Shown: positions 37,476 through 48,600 of the stretch, in pieces | How positions within the stretch are numbered: the stretch's first letter is position 1 | How the letters are laid out: every line of letters begins with the position of its first letter | Assembly: GCF_017562075.2 (NCBI RefSeq) | Contig: NC_054084.1 | Span: 7,172,001-7,236,000 of the forward strand | DNA: 64,000 nucleotides | Direction: 5' to 3' | Origin: Anopheles merus | Lineage: Eukaryota; Arthropoda; Insecta; Diptera; Culicidae | Position numbers and translations under genes: made by a program | The notes under the pieces: model-generated | The model's database searches: none | What the model saw: the letters and a program-made list of their open reading frames with translations, nothing else | What the model was told of the DNA's origin: nothing

Positions 37476-37687
37476 CATCAGCGCGATAAGTAACAAATGA
37501 GGATAGCGATTCTTGAAACAGCAACCCAAGCGCCACAGATTAAGCTTAAACGACTGATAAATCAAATATCTGTGATTTTCGGTAGGATAAATGGAAAATC
37601 GGTAGTTTTAGGGCGGTCATCTGTGAATCGGTAGGCATATAAAAAATCGGTAGGAATACAGATAAATCGGTATTTCTGGTCACTCTG

Positions 37688-37926
37688 TCGCCCGCACTGT
37701 TTTTGTGTCAAATTGGTGGGCCTAGAAAAAAAAACACACACTCACATCAACGAAAACAACAAATTACGCGAAAATGGTGCAAAATTGCGCTCACGTTTTA
37801 TTACTTTAATTCTTTTAGTTAAGAACCAAATTATACAGTAAGCAGTATTATAAGTGTTAAAGTGTGTAAAAGAGCTTCCGGTGTATTCGCCAACGCCATA
37901 TTGTAGCGATTGTTGCAGCTTTCAAG
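37688..37926 (+). promoter_or_regulatory. Promoter and leader region of the GalNAc-transferase gene
   Basis: Short gap between the hAT remnant and the start codon. An in-frame TAA precedes the ATG, so translation begins at 37927 or 37930. No TATA box was evident to me. Confidence 0.4.
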
Positions 37927-40123
37927 ATGATGTTCCGGCTGCGGGTTAAGATTTTCTACGTGTACATCATTATTTCGTTCGTGTTTAGCGTGTACCTGTT
38001 TTATTTAATATCGAAATATTCGTTCGAGAAGTTTATAAACTATCACCGGCATGTGAGGTAATATTAACATTTACACCCCAGCGCAAGCTTCTGGGGAAAC
38101 TAATTGCTGTTTTGTTTGGCCTTTTTTCCAGGAGCAACAAATTCCCCGACCGACCACGGATACCGCAGATCGTGGGCCACTATGTGGGCGTCGGGACGGT
38201 GGGGAACCTGTCGAAAGATTTCATGAACACGAACAACTTCGACCCGATACCGGGCGTCGGCGAGCACGGTGATCCGGTCGTGATACAGGCGAAGGATCTG
38301 CTCAAGATGCAACAGTTGTTTCAGATCAATCGGTACAACCTGCTGGCCAGCGACCGGATCGCACTGAACCGTAGTCTACCGGATGTGCGCAAGCCGAAGT
38401 GTGTGTCGAAGCTGTACCCTGCCAAACTGCCCACCACTTCCATCATAATTGTGTTCCACAATGAGGCCTGGTCGGTGCTGCTGCGAACTGTGTGGAGCGT
38501 AATCAATCGCTCACCGAAGGGCTTGGTGCGGGAGATACTGCTCGTGGACGACGCCAGCGATCGACGGTTTCTGAAGCACGAGCTTGACAACTACGTTCAG
38601 AAGCTTCCCCTTTCCGTGACCATTTTGAGGTTAAACAAACGGGAAGGGCTCGTTGCGGCCCGGCTGCTCGGCGCCCGGATGGCAACGGGCGATACGCTTA
38701 CCTTTCTCGATGCGCACTGCGAGTGTTCGCCCGGGTGGCTGGAGCCGCTGCTGGCCCGGGTGCAGGAGAACCCAAAGAAGGTGGTCTGCCCGGTGATTGA
38801 TATCATTTCGGATGATAATTTCTCGTACATTAAGAGCTTCGAGTTTCATTGGGGTGCATTTAACTGGCCGCTGCACTTTCGGTGGTACACGCTGAGCGAT
38901 GAGGAGCTGGCGGAGAGAAGGAAGGACACGACCACCCCGTTCCGGACGCCGGCGATGGCGGGTGGTTTGTTTACGATCGATCGGAAGTACTTCTTTGACA
39001 TTGGGGCGTACGATGAGCGGTTGAAGATCTGGGGTGGCGATAATTTGGAGATGTCGTTTCGGGTGTGGCAGTGCGGTGGGGAGGTTGAGATTGCGCCCTG
39101 CTCGCATGTTGGCCATCTGTTTCGGAAGAGCTCACCGTACACGTTCCCTGGAGGAGTGAGTGGGGTAAGTAAGGCCATTCAGAGCAGAGCAAAGAGTGTT
39201 TTGCTTGAACTTTTTCCCTTTTTTTCTAGATTTTGAACGAAAATTTAGCTCGAGTGGCTCTTGTGTGGATGGATGATTGGGCCAAGTTCTTCTTTAAGTT
39301 CAACAAGGGCACCGAAGAGTTCAAAAGCTTGGTAAGACCCCTCAAAATGGTATTTTATCTCCATTTACTAAACGAAAGTCTTCCTTTTCCACAGAATGTC
39401 TCCAACCGACTGGCCCTGAAACGCAACCTCAACTGCAAATCGTTCGACTGGTACCTCCGCCAGGTGTGGCCCCAAAACTTCTTCCCCGCGCCGAACAAAT
39501 TCTTCGGCCGCATCCAACCGATCGACCTAACGTCCACGTTCGACTACCAGGAGTACCTCACGCTGATGAAGAAGATCAATCTGATCATCAAAAACCTCAA
39601 CCCGGAGCTGAAGTGGAAGTTCCTGATCAAATACCTCACGGAGAATGTGAAGCGCATCGGCGACTCGATGAAGGCGGCCAAACACAGCCCGTACTGTTTG
39701 CACAAGCCGAAAACGAACACGGCCATCAACCAACCGTACGGGCAGGCGTACCTGCAAAAGTGTTCGCTGCTGATCAACGTGCTCGACGAGCAGTTTGTGA
39801 TTGACGACTATGGGCGCGTCATGACGGACGAAGGCATCTGTCTCGATTCGTTCCGCAAGACCAGCATCGATGGGGAGGAAATTGTGGAGGGTGTGCGGAA
39901 GATTAAGATGGTTACCTGCGGCAGCCAGAAGCCGAACCAGCGCTGGGTGTACGAGACGGACACGTACCATCTGAAGAACATTGGCGATGGGACGGAGTGT
40001 CTCGAGCGGAGCGCTACCCTCACCCGGGAGGATGGCGAGGACAAGTATGAACTGTTTCTGGGGCCGTGCGATGTGCGGAACGAGCTGCAAAAGTGGATGC
40101 TCTTCCCGGTGGCATGGAAGTAA
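37927..40123 (+). CDS. Polypeptide N-acetylgalactosaminyltransferase (GT27)
   Basis: Exons 37927-38057, 38132-39164, 39230-39331 and 39395-40123 give 1,995 nt and 664 residues. Residues about 9-30 form the single membrane anchor of a type II Golgi protein. The GT27 catalytic domain starts near residue 144 (SIIIVFHNEAWSVLLRTVWS). It has the Mn-binding DAH at about 237 within TFLDAHCECSPGW, and the Gal/GalNAc-T motif WGGDNLEMSFRVWQCGG near 344. A C-terminal ricin-type lectin domain spans about 522-660, with QRW and QKW repeats. The enzyme adds the first GalNAc to Ser/Thr in mucin-type O-glycosylation. Two adjacent ATGs make the exact first residue ambiguous. It belongs with the fly Pgant family; I cannot say which member. 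Confidence 0.95.
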
Positions 40124-40995
40124 AAGGATCAAGCCGCGCCTAAGGCATACTAGTCCGAGTAAGGTTACCTCGCTCAGGATAAACAAACAGGCACACAATA
40201 TCTTTCCTATCTCTCTCTATAACGTCCATATGTGTAGCTAAACGAAAACAGATTTCAAACCACTTCTCACTGTAAGTTTCCCTTAAACCCAGTATCCTTT
40301 CTTCACTAGTTAACAAGAGCAATTTAAACCAGTTATATGTGTAAGATATAGAAGGCGTAACAGAACGCTCCCAGTTCGGTGCCGAAATGAGAGAAATCGC
40401 CAATCTCTCTGAATCTCTCTCTCTCTCTCTGTCTTCATGTTCGAGTGTGGGCAATCTTTGAATACCAGTTTTCCAGCTAGTTTTGTAAGAAACGACAAGC
40501 GTAAGATATTTCATACAGTAAGATAAACGTGTGTAGCTTAACGTACCTTTAATGTGACGGGAAAGTATTAGGTGTGCATCTATCGCGGGGTGTGGTATGT
40601 GTGGTGTGGTATTTGTTTTTCGAATTGCTTTTTAGCAGTACTTACTTTAGAACCATGTGCTCCTCCTGCGTACTTGAAAAGACTCGATTTAGCTGTATTA
40701 AGAATGTTTATTTTTGTTCACCTTTTTGAATCCATTTGTTTCACAATCTTCTTAGAATGGTATATAATTTGAAACTGTGATATTGTGAGTAGAGCCTAGT
40801 AGTGTGGGTCAAAGAAGGGGACATGGGACAGACACACACGCACACACAAACCTATGTCACACCAATGACAAAACTCAACGCTCAAAATACATAATTTCTA
40901 AATACAAACCTTTACAAACGGCAGCCGAACTTTGCAAATATTCGTCCGAAAAGCAGCGGAAAAGCGACAATCGATCAGGTTTTCAGCAACGCATC
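40124..40995 (+). other. 3' UTR of the GalNAc-transferase
   Basis: Low-complexity, stop-rich sequence following the stop codon. The first AATAAA I see is near 41545, so the UTR may run to there and overlap the candidate exon at 40996-41096. Confidence 0.4.
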
Positions 40996-42880
40996 ATGAA
41001 TAATATGTCGAAAGAGCACAGCTGGAACGACTCCGTAAAGATAATTGAAGTGCTGGAACTGCACCAGAAACATCTCGGTAATACCAAGACCTTCAGGTAA
41101 GTGTTACCTATAGGAAAACGACACGACAGCCAGTTGTGTTTATTTCGCGTTTTTCAATCTATTCGTGCATGATATTTATTTTATCGCTTGATTTCACTTC
41201 ACTACACAGTAACAGTAATAGGGGGGTTTTTTCTAAATACATGTACAAAGCGTAGCCTTACTAAACTAAAGCCATAGGTTGTCGGATGTTGTGGTTGGGT
41301 ATGGGCTTTGTAGTTTTTGTATGTTTTTTTTTTGTTTGTGTGTTGAGTTTCTACATATTTACTAGTTTAAAAAACAAAAGACCGCGGTAATCATAATGGT
41401 AGCATTGTAAAATTAAATCATCATCAGAGAGAAGCAGTTATACGTAGACGTAGTTAAGGTTGAGTAAAACAAATAACTAAAAGGAAGAGAAATACTCACT
41501 AACTTTGTTGTGATAAACTTAAACGATAGTGAGAAGGAGGAAAATAAACATAAAACTAACATAGAAAGAACACTAAACAAGACTCCCGCAGAAGGAGTAG
41601 AGCAAAAAGAAAGATGGCGTAGAATGGAACAACCCAATTAGCTAGTAACAGTTGGAGTTGCTTTCTGCAGCATTGATTGGTGTATCGGGTTCGCGGTTTT
41701 GTGTTGCAATTTTTGTTTATCTATGATTAGTGTGCTATTTATTTACCTTTATTATCTTACATTATCTTCGATGCACTTGGTTCGTTGCCCTCGGCGAGAC
41801 AGTGCATCGAATCTTTTTTCCTATTTTTTTTCTTTTCTAGGTGCTCGCCAGCTGCTTCTTGTGTAAGTAACTGCGTGTGTGTGTGCTGGTGCGCGTGTGT
41901 ATATTTGGACTAATAAAACGTACAAAAAAATGGTTGTAAAACAGATAAAATCTCTCTCAAAAAACAATAAAACAAACATTACATTACAAAACAAACAAGA
42001 AACAGGGAGAGGACTCCTCTCGTGGCCGGTCATGGCAGAGACGTTGTGTGGCGATCATGCCTCTGCAACTTCTCTAACCTGTCATTAAGGCTCTGTAAAC
42101 GCTTAGGACCGCTCCTCTGCCATGTGTGTGTTTCTGATGTTTCTGATCTCACTAAGTTGGTAACTAATTTGTAACAGCGTGCGTGTGGCGTGATGTAGGA
42201 TTGTTTTAATTGTGATAATGTATTTCTGTTTTCCCCCTTTTGCTTTGCTCTTTCTCCTCTAGAATTCCCCTATCGCGTATTGGGCTAACGGCTGGTGGTA
42301 TCTTTCATCCAGAATCGGCATTCGTATCTCCAGAATCGACCAAGCCTGTTGGTTGGTAAGTGCTCACAACCGCGCTTTCTGTCTCCGTGTTCATGTTTAA
42401 TTGCCACGCTTTTTCTTGTCTGTGCAATTTTCCTCTCCAGAGCACAACCGAAGACAACCTTCTGAAGATCAGCTGAATCAACCGCTTATCAGGAGCGTTG
42501 TATCGCTGTGTCTGGCAAAAAAAAAAGAAACGAAACGGTACCTGACTGCCATTCCAAGGTAAGTTGAAGACATCCACAACGTTTACGATCACGCTGCGGA
42601 TCGTCCTAAAGTGTGATCGGGCTACTACAAACCATCGGAACATTGAGGTGTTATCGGAGATCAGAGACCGCGGGTCCGTTTTATGCGAGTGGAGGGCCAT
42701 TTTCTTGCCACTCCACCCCAAAAGTGCCCGTTTTATGGCGGCAGCAGCGGTTATTTGACGGCGTGCAAGCCGGCAGACAAGAAGAGTGGTTTATGGTTCA
42801 CGTGTTTGCAAAACTTAATTAGAACATCTTGTGGTTGGTTTCCTTTTTTCAGTTTTCGATTGGTCGTAATCCCGGCAAGC
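40996..42880 (+). CDS. Candidate small spliced gene of unknown function
   Basis: Four segments with matching splice signals: 40996-41096 (donor GTAAGTG), 42263-42355 (acceptor CTCCTCTAG, donor GTAAGTGC), 42441-42558 (acceptor CCTCTCCAG, donor GTAAGTTG) and 42853 to a TGA near 42880. The first two join in frame from MNNMSKEHSW. With the strong donor, the join to the third creates a TGA. If the donor is used four bases earlier, after the first GTTG of a tandem GTTGGTTG, the frame continues to about 113 residues. I recognise no domain. It may instead be a non-coding transcript or lie within the transferase 3' UTR. Confidence 0.3.
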
Positions 42881-44137
42881 GCGTGAGTGTTGTGAATAGA
42901 GGAGAGCAAAAGAGACGGAAACCGATATGTAAAACGTAACTAATTAACAAACACAGCTGTGGTGCTTCTCACTAAACTATCCAACATTGCTATCTACTAG
43001 AAGAACTAAAACTCAACAATACTATAACATTTCACGCCCATTTTCGCTCACTCGAGTACGCGAGTAACGCCACAGCTAGAGTCTAGACATTTTCCCTCAT
43101 CTCATTCGGCACATACACCACCTGCTGGACGTGTTGATTGATGGGCTCCCTTTTTATTTAATTCCAAAATCATCCCCAACAGTTGTCACTTGATCGTCAC
43201 CTTCTCCGACAAGTGGCAGCACGTCCCCGAGCAGCATTTTTACATTTGGCTTTGGTTGAACAATTACTTTTCGTTTTCGAGTACCATGGATTGTCTCTTT
43301 TCCCAACTTGATGCTCTCGTGCCTTTGTTTTTTTTCTAAACATTAGTTCGTAACAGTAACAGCTAGCTGGTAAAACGGTAATGGAAGTTAAACGAAACAT
43401 CTTAAAAAAAGGCGCCCTCTTAAACACACTTACGATACTTATCGAGGAAGCAAGAGCATATGATCGGTATGGCAAGTAGGTTTCGTATTACTTTTCTGCT
43501 TCTTCCTCCACTTCTTTCCCTCCCCATAATCATACAAAACAAAGCACAAAGGAGTATTTTATCACCGTGTTTCGTAGCAGTTCGCGTAGAACATTCGCGT
43601 ACCACACAACATATTTAACTAGCGTTCGAGAATTAGTTAGTGCTTTACCCTAGTTTCTAAGACGGTTTTAGTTGCTTCAAATACTATAAATTCGACCCGG
43701 CAGATCGGGGCCGTTATCGCGAACGATTGGGTAGTAATGGTAATCTCTCGAGTGTTGATTTGTTTGCGAGTCTTTCCTATAAGTACAACGGGGTTGGTAG
43801 TAACACGCAGCGTAACGTAACGTAACGTAACAAGAGCGCGCGCGCGTTACGATCTTACTTAAAGGCTACGATTTAGGATCGATTGTACCTTGCGGGTTTG
43901 AGTAGTTAGCTTGTCCGTAACAGTAGTAGAATAGTAGTGGTTGAACGGGGCTTTGACCGTTGGTGCTCCGTGTGCTCTGACTGCGTTACAGTACAGTGGA
44001 ATGGAATGGAACTAAAATACTGTACCGAAGGAACCATGACGCTCTCCGTATCTCTCTCTCTCTCTCTCTGGAACGTGATCGTGCGCTGATCAGCAGGTAC
44101 ACCCTAGCTCTCTACCGCGGGTCTCGGGCACCCCAGG
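42881..44137 (-). other. Probable 3' UTR of hamlet
   Basis: Follows the hamlet stop on the minus strand. A minus-strand AATAAA (TTTATT at 43153-43158) implies a UTR of about 1 kb. It contains a (CGTAA) pentamer run near 43808-43831 and a CT tract near 44051. Confidence 0.45.
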
Positions 44138-44381
44138 TCAGGTGACCTGTAAAGGTTCGTCCCCGTCCTCGTTGTTGTTCGTCTCCATCTTGATGTCCGG
44201 CTGGATGTCCTGCTGGGGGCTTCCGATGCTGCCGCCTGCCGGAGAAACAGGTTCCTCGTCCGACGGTGTCGAACTGCGGGAGGAGTGCGTATCGTTGTGT
44301 CCATCGTTGTGCTGCTGCTGGGTTTGTGATCGTCTGCCGTACGGGCTGTCACCTCCGGCGTTGGATTGGGAGGAGGGAGAT

Positions 44382-44416
<35 letters not shown>

Positions 44417-45699
44417 CAATCGTAGCGGGATCGGCAACTGTGTCACCTTGCCCATGAACGATCGGATCTCCTCGAAGTACGAATCCTCCGGTATGCCGCG
44501 ACTATTCCGCCGTGCTGCTCGTAGTCGCTCGTCTAGTCCGAGCCCCAGTCCGGCCGCATCCGCCTCGTGCTTCTTCAGATGCCGATCGAGGTTCGTCTGC
44601 TGCCCGAAGCAACGCTCACACAGCGCACACTTGAACGGCCGCTCCTTGTTGTGGATGTTCCGGACGTGCCGCTGCAGGTTGCTGGAGATGCTGAACGATC
44701 GCTCACAGTACCGACACTTGTAGGGCTGTTCGCCCGTGTGGGTACGCAGATGGCGCGTCAGGTTGGCGGAGCGCGGGAACACCTTGCCACAGAACTTGCA
44801 CGCGTACCGATCCTTGTTCTTGCCGTGGGGCGCCGGTGTACCGCCAGCACCCGCCGGCAGATTGTGGTTAATGATGTTGGCGTTGTTGTTGTTCAGGACA
44901 TTGCCTCCGCCGCCACCACCTCCACTGTTGGATGCGTTGTGGCGGAGCTGCGACAAGCTGACGGCGAGTGCTTCTCGCTCCTTTAACCGCTGCAGATCGT
45001 AGGAAGCGGACGAGCGCGGCGGCAGAAAGGAACCACGGTAGGGCAGTGGAAGTCCAGCCTTGGCGATCGCTTCCAGCATGAGCGGATTAAGCCCGGGCGG
45101 TCCAGAGAACAGCGCACTGGGGCTGTGATTAGCGAGGCTCGATATTCGGAACTCATCCTTAATGTTGATGTGATTGTTGTTGGTGTACTTCGAGCTGTTG
45201 TTGTTGTTGTTGTGGTTGGTAGGACTCGGGCTCTTGTCACCGTCGGACGGCTGCTTGCTGTGGTTGTTGTTCAGATTGTTGTTGGAGTTGTTGTTGTTAT
45301 CGTTAAAGTATATCACATTGCTGCCGGCCTTGCTGTCGGTCGAGCTGGCTCGCGGCGGGTCAGTTTCGTCGTCCGAGGAGGTGGAGGTTGATGTGCCACC
45401 ACCACCACCACCACCGGTACCGCCACCGACAGAAGACTTCTTGCGCTCCACCCGAAGATCGAGCGGTTGCTCGGTGAGGCTCTGGTGCTGTTGCTGCTGC
45501 TGGTGCAGCAGATTCGACGAGGACGAACGGTTGACGAGCGAGAGATCGAACGGGGCCGGGAGGGTGGATCCGAGACCGAGCAGCGGATAGACCGCGCCTT
45601 GCTTTGGACTGGGCAGCATCTTGCGCGGTGAGTGATCCTTCTCGCGCATCTTGCGCCTCACTGCATGCGCACAGATCACGGTTGCGGCCGTTGTTGTCG
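44138..45699 (-). CDS. ham: Hamlet, PRDM3/PRDM16-type zinc-finger transcription factor, 3' exon
   Basis: One long exon of about 510-520 codons ending at a TGA at 44138. Three C2H2 fingers lie at about 44567-44814: YACKFCGKVFPRSANLTRHL, YKCRYCERSFSISSNLQRHV and FKCALCERCFGQQTNLDRHL. These are near-identical to the second finger cluster of EVI1/PRDM16 and fly Hamlet. Upstream (about 45449-45472) is PLDLRV, a CtBP-binding PxDLS-type motif, indicating repression. Long Asn, Gly and Gln runs are present, with polyQ at 44384-44411. Hamlet controls sensory and olfactory neuron fate. The PR domain and first finger cluster are missing, so upstream exons lie elsewhere. The acceptor is probably at 45700 (after a pyrimidine-rich tract) or 45661. 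Confidence 0.92.
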
Positions 45700-48600
45700 C
45701 TTTTGTGTCACCGCGGGGCAGAGAGAAAGATGGATGGAGTGGGGTGGGGGGATGGGGAAACGTCTCTGCGTAGTTGTTCAGCTACTTAAAGAGCCTGGAA
45801 CGAGATAGGAGAAAGAAAAACACAACAATAGAGTATACAGAACAAAAGAGGAAGAAATGTCTTTTCGCGTGCGACTACCGTCGGGATCTTAATTGAGTCA
45901 TTCATTTCCGCGTGTCGGCGCGAAGAACCTCGCAGTTTGAAGAGGAGAAGATGTTGAGAGTGCCCGTTAAGACCCCTAGAAAGATGTACCTCGCAATAAC
46001 AATGATTTCTATTGAGAGAGCTGCAAGACAATCGCTGAAAAAGCCCGGGACGAACCGGGGCGCGGTGAAACAAATGAAGTACGTCCACACGGAACCACAA
46101 AGTGACCATCGCCTGGCGACCCGTGATTGCGACCCAGTTTGAACGAGATCCGCAACGTCCATTCGCACCATTCAGACCATTCCACCAGGGGCACTGTCAG
46201 CTCGCCCAACTGTCGCCGAGCAAATATTGAACTTGCTATCATCTTTTGATATTGTCTAGTGGCCGTGCCGAGTCACCAATCACCCGGCAGGCCGGTGACT
46301 GTCACTACAGCGACCACTTGGAATGTTAATCAAAAGAGACCGCCCTTCGCACCTTCGCCAGCGCCCAGCGGACGGCATTAGACGGAGAGAGCGATGGTGG
46401 CATCGAGGAGGACCACGTCGACGATGATGATGCAGTCCGTTGCAATCCATTGCCGGACCGGACCTTGGAAAGCGGACAAAACGGAAATGGCACCCAAAGA
46501 CAAAGCGCGTTGCAGGCGATACCGCAAAAGCCACCGCAGCGCAACCAGGAGGGTCATTGCATTGGGCCTTCTTTGCTGCAGTGCGAATTTTGTGCCATTC
46601 GCTTGCCTGCCTGCTCCAGATTTCCTTTTACGAGCAGCCCATTATTTGTTCGGCCGCGCATCTGAATGGGCGCCCCGAAGTGTGGCGCACGACCCCGCAG
46701 AATGGCACGTGGGCTGCCTGACTGCCTGGCTACTTTCAGTGCGTCCCTCGAGCTGCAGCGCAACATCTTCCAATCGGGACAGTTTGGAGCAAAACGCCGT
46801 TTGATCGCGTGTTGCCGGTCGTGTTTGTCGACCACTTCGGTTGGCGCGCGCGCGCGCACGCCGAGAAGGCATTGAGTGTTGTTTGGCGAGCGTGCTCTGG
46901 CCAACTTTCTTTGAAGCTCCCTTCCACACCCCCTCCTAATCTTATCGGAGAAAAGTTCCGCAAAAAACCCCCCCGGAGAAGCAACTGGAGAGATCATTCT
47001 TGGCTGGTACACATTGGTCTATTCGAAATTCGTCACGGAACTGTGTGTGTTTGTTTTCGGGCGTCCCTCTCTGTTTGCGTCTTTCGTCTTTCACAGAGAA
47101 AAAGCTTTGGATCGTCTAGGTTAGGGAGCATGAATGTATGGTTCCGTTTCATCGTGTCTTGCGAAGGGAAGGTTAGAAAGACACAGGTCGAATGAATCCG
47201 TCGTGGTCAATCGCGCACGAGCCGTTGGAGGTTGGAAATTGAAAAGCAACGCAGCAATCTCCCGAAACGTCATGCGAAAATGGGAATCGTGATACGCGAT
47301 CATTATCGTTCGCGGTGCTATTGGAGTTGGATGGTATCCCCCTCCCCTCCTGAAAACCCGGGTGACTAATACAAGAGAGGGCTTAGGAGAAAGGGGCAGA
47401 GAGGTCTCCAGGGTGAAATGATTTGTACCGATTGTAGAAAGATTGTGTGGATAATGATGTTCAAATTGCTTCACGGCTTCTTGGTTTGGTGGTTTGGTAT
47501 GGTACCGAAGCCATCCCAGGTTTGCCGTTGGAGTGGGAATACGTCTTTACCAGCTTATGATGTTCGTTTCTTCATCGTATGACGATAAAGAGTATTGGAT
47601 GTAAACGATACAATTTAAGGAACGAAACATATTGGATCGTATTCTGGACAATAATCATCAACTTGATCTTTGTCTTTTGCGATTGAGATCACGCAAATCT
47701 GTAAAGCAATATATCATTGCAATTGTATTGAAAGCTGCTATCAATGTTACAAATCAATGCTTGAAGATACTGCAGCTCAAAAACAAATATCTTTAACTCC
47801 ACTTCAACTCCACTGATATTAATATTGTCATCTCCCTGCACAAAAACAAGACGGCAAAAAAAAAAACAATATCAAATTGCTCTATCTCGTATTGGACTCG
47901 TTTCTTGATTGCGCAACCACCGTTACGGTAATGGTTGGAATCGTTAGGTTCGTTAGGTCCCGGGCCATATCCAGAACTGCAACTCCTAGCAGCAGCAGCA
48001 GCAGCCCTTTAATAGGCTTAATAAATACGCGAAGCGTGTTAGAGCTCCTCCCGTCGTACCTTTACTAGCAGGGCTAGGGAACGCTGCACACTAAACGAAT
48101 GTATAGAAATTGATATAAATTTGATTTGAAAATAATAAATAACGTCCACGGAAGGCGCCCCCGAGACCCCCTTTCTCCCTGCTCCAAACAAACATGCCAA
48201 ACAGTCAGCGACTGTGTATGCTGATCGAAACAATGCCACAAACTCGCAGCTCGAAATGCGCATAATAAAGAAAACAAACCCTAACAAACCCCAGCAAACA
48301 GACAAGAGGGCTGCGAAGGCGCAATGGAGCAGAGGAAATAAACTTTACACTGCAAATCCGTACTTATTACTGTTCCCGCAATGCCCGGCCCGGTCCGTTC
48401 GTTGCATCGAATCCTTTGATTCGGCGGTGGAAGGGATGAGAGGGAGTTAATCGCGAGCACGAGCCATTGTAGGCCCCGTTTTTTCTTTCTTTGCCAAACG
48501 CCACGATCTGGCTGGCCAAATGCAAACGTTCGATGAAGACGACGGCGCAACGACGACAACACGGAATCGGAGCGTTTGAGCGTTTGAGGAGTCGATCGAA

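Larger units (their letters stand above)
36377..37687 (-). mobile_element. Second, degraded copy of the hAT family, reverse orientation
   Basis: The left end CAGTGTGGCCAGATTA matches the right end of the 1698-3242 element. The right end, complement of CAGAGTGACCAGA, matches its left end, and the next 100 bp share CCTACCGATTCACAG and further CTACCGA words. Length is about 1.3 kb. The interior differs and contains the repeats at 36885-37475 and 37098-37345. Flanking octamers (CTGCGAGC and TCGCCCGC) do not match, so the ends may have different origins. Confidence 0.6.

Noticed and set aside
39527..40198. 223-residue minus-strand ORF
   Set aside because: Antisense shadow of the transferase lectin exon; no domain and no start context.
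46554..47012. 152-residue minus-strand ORF that might be an upstream hamlet exon
   Set aside because: No zinc-finger or PR-domain motif and no bounding splice sites.
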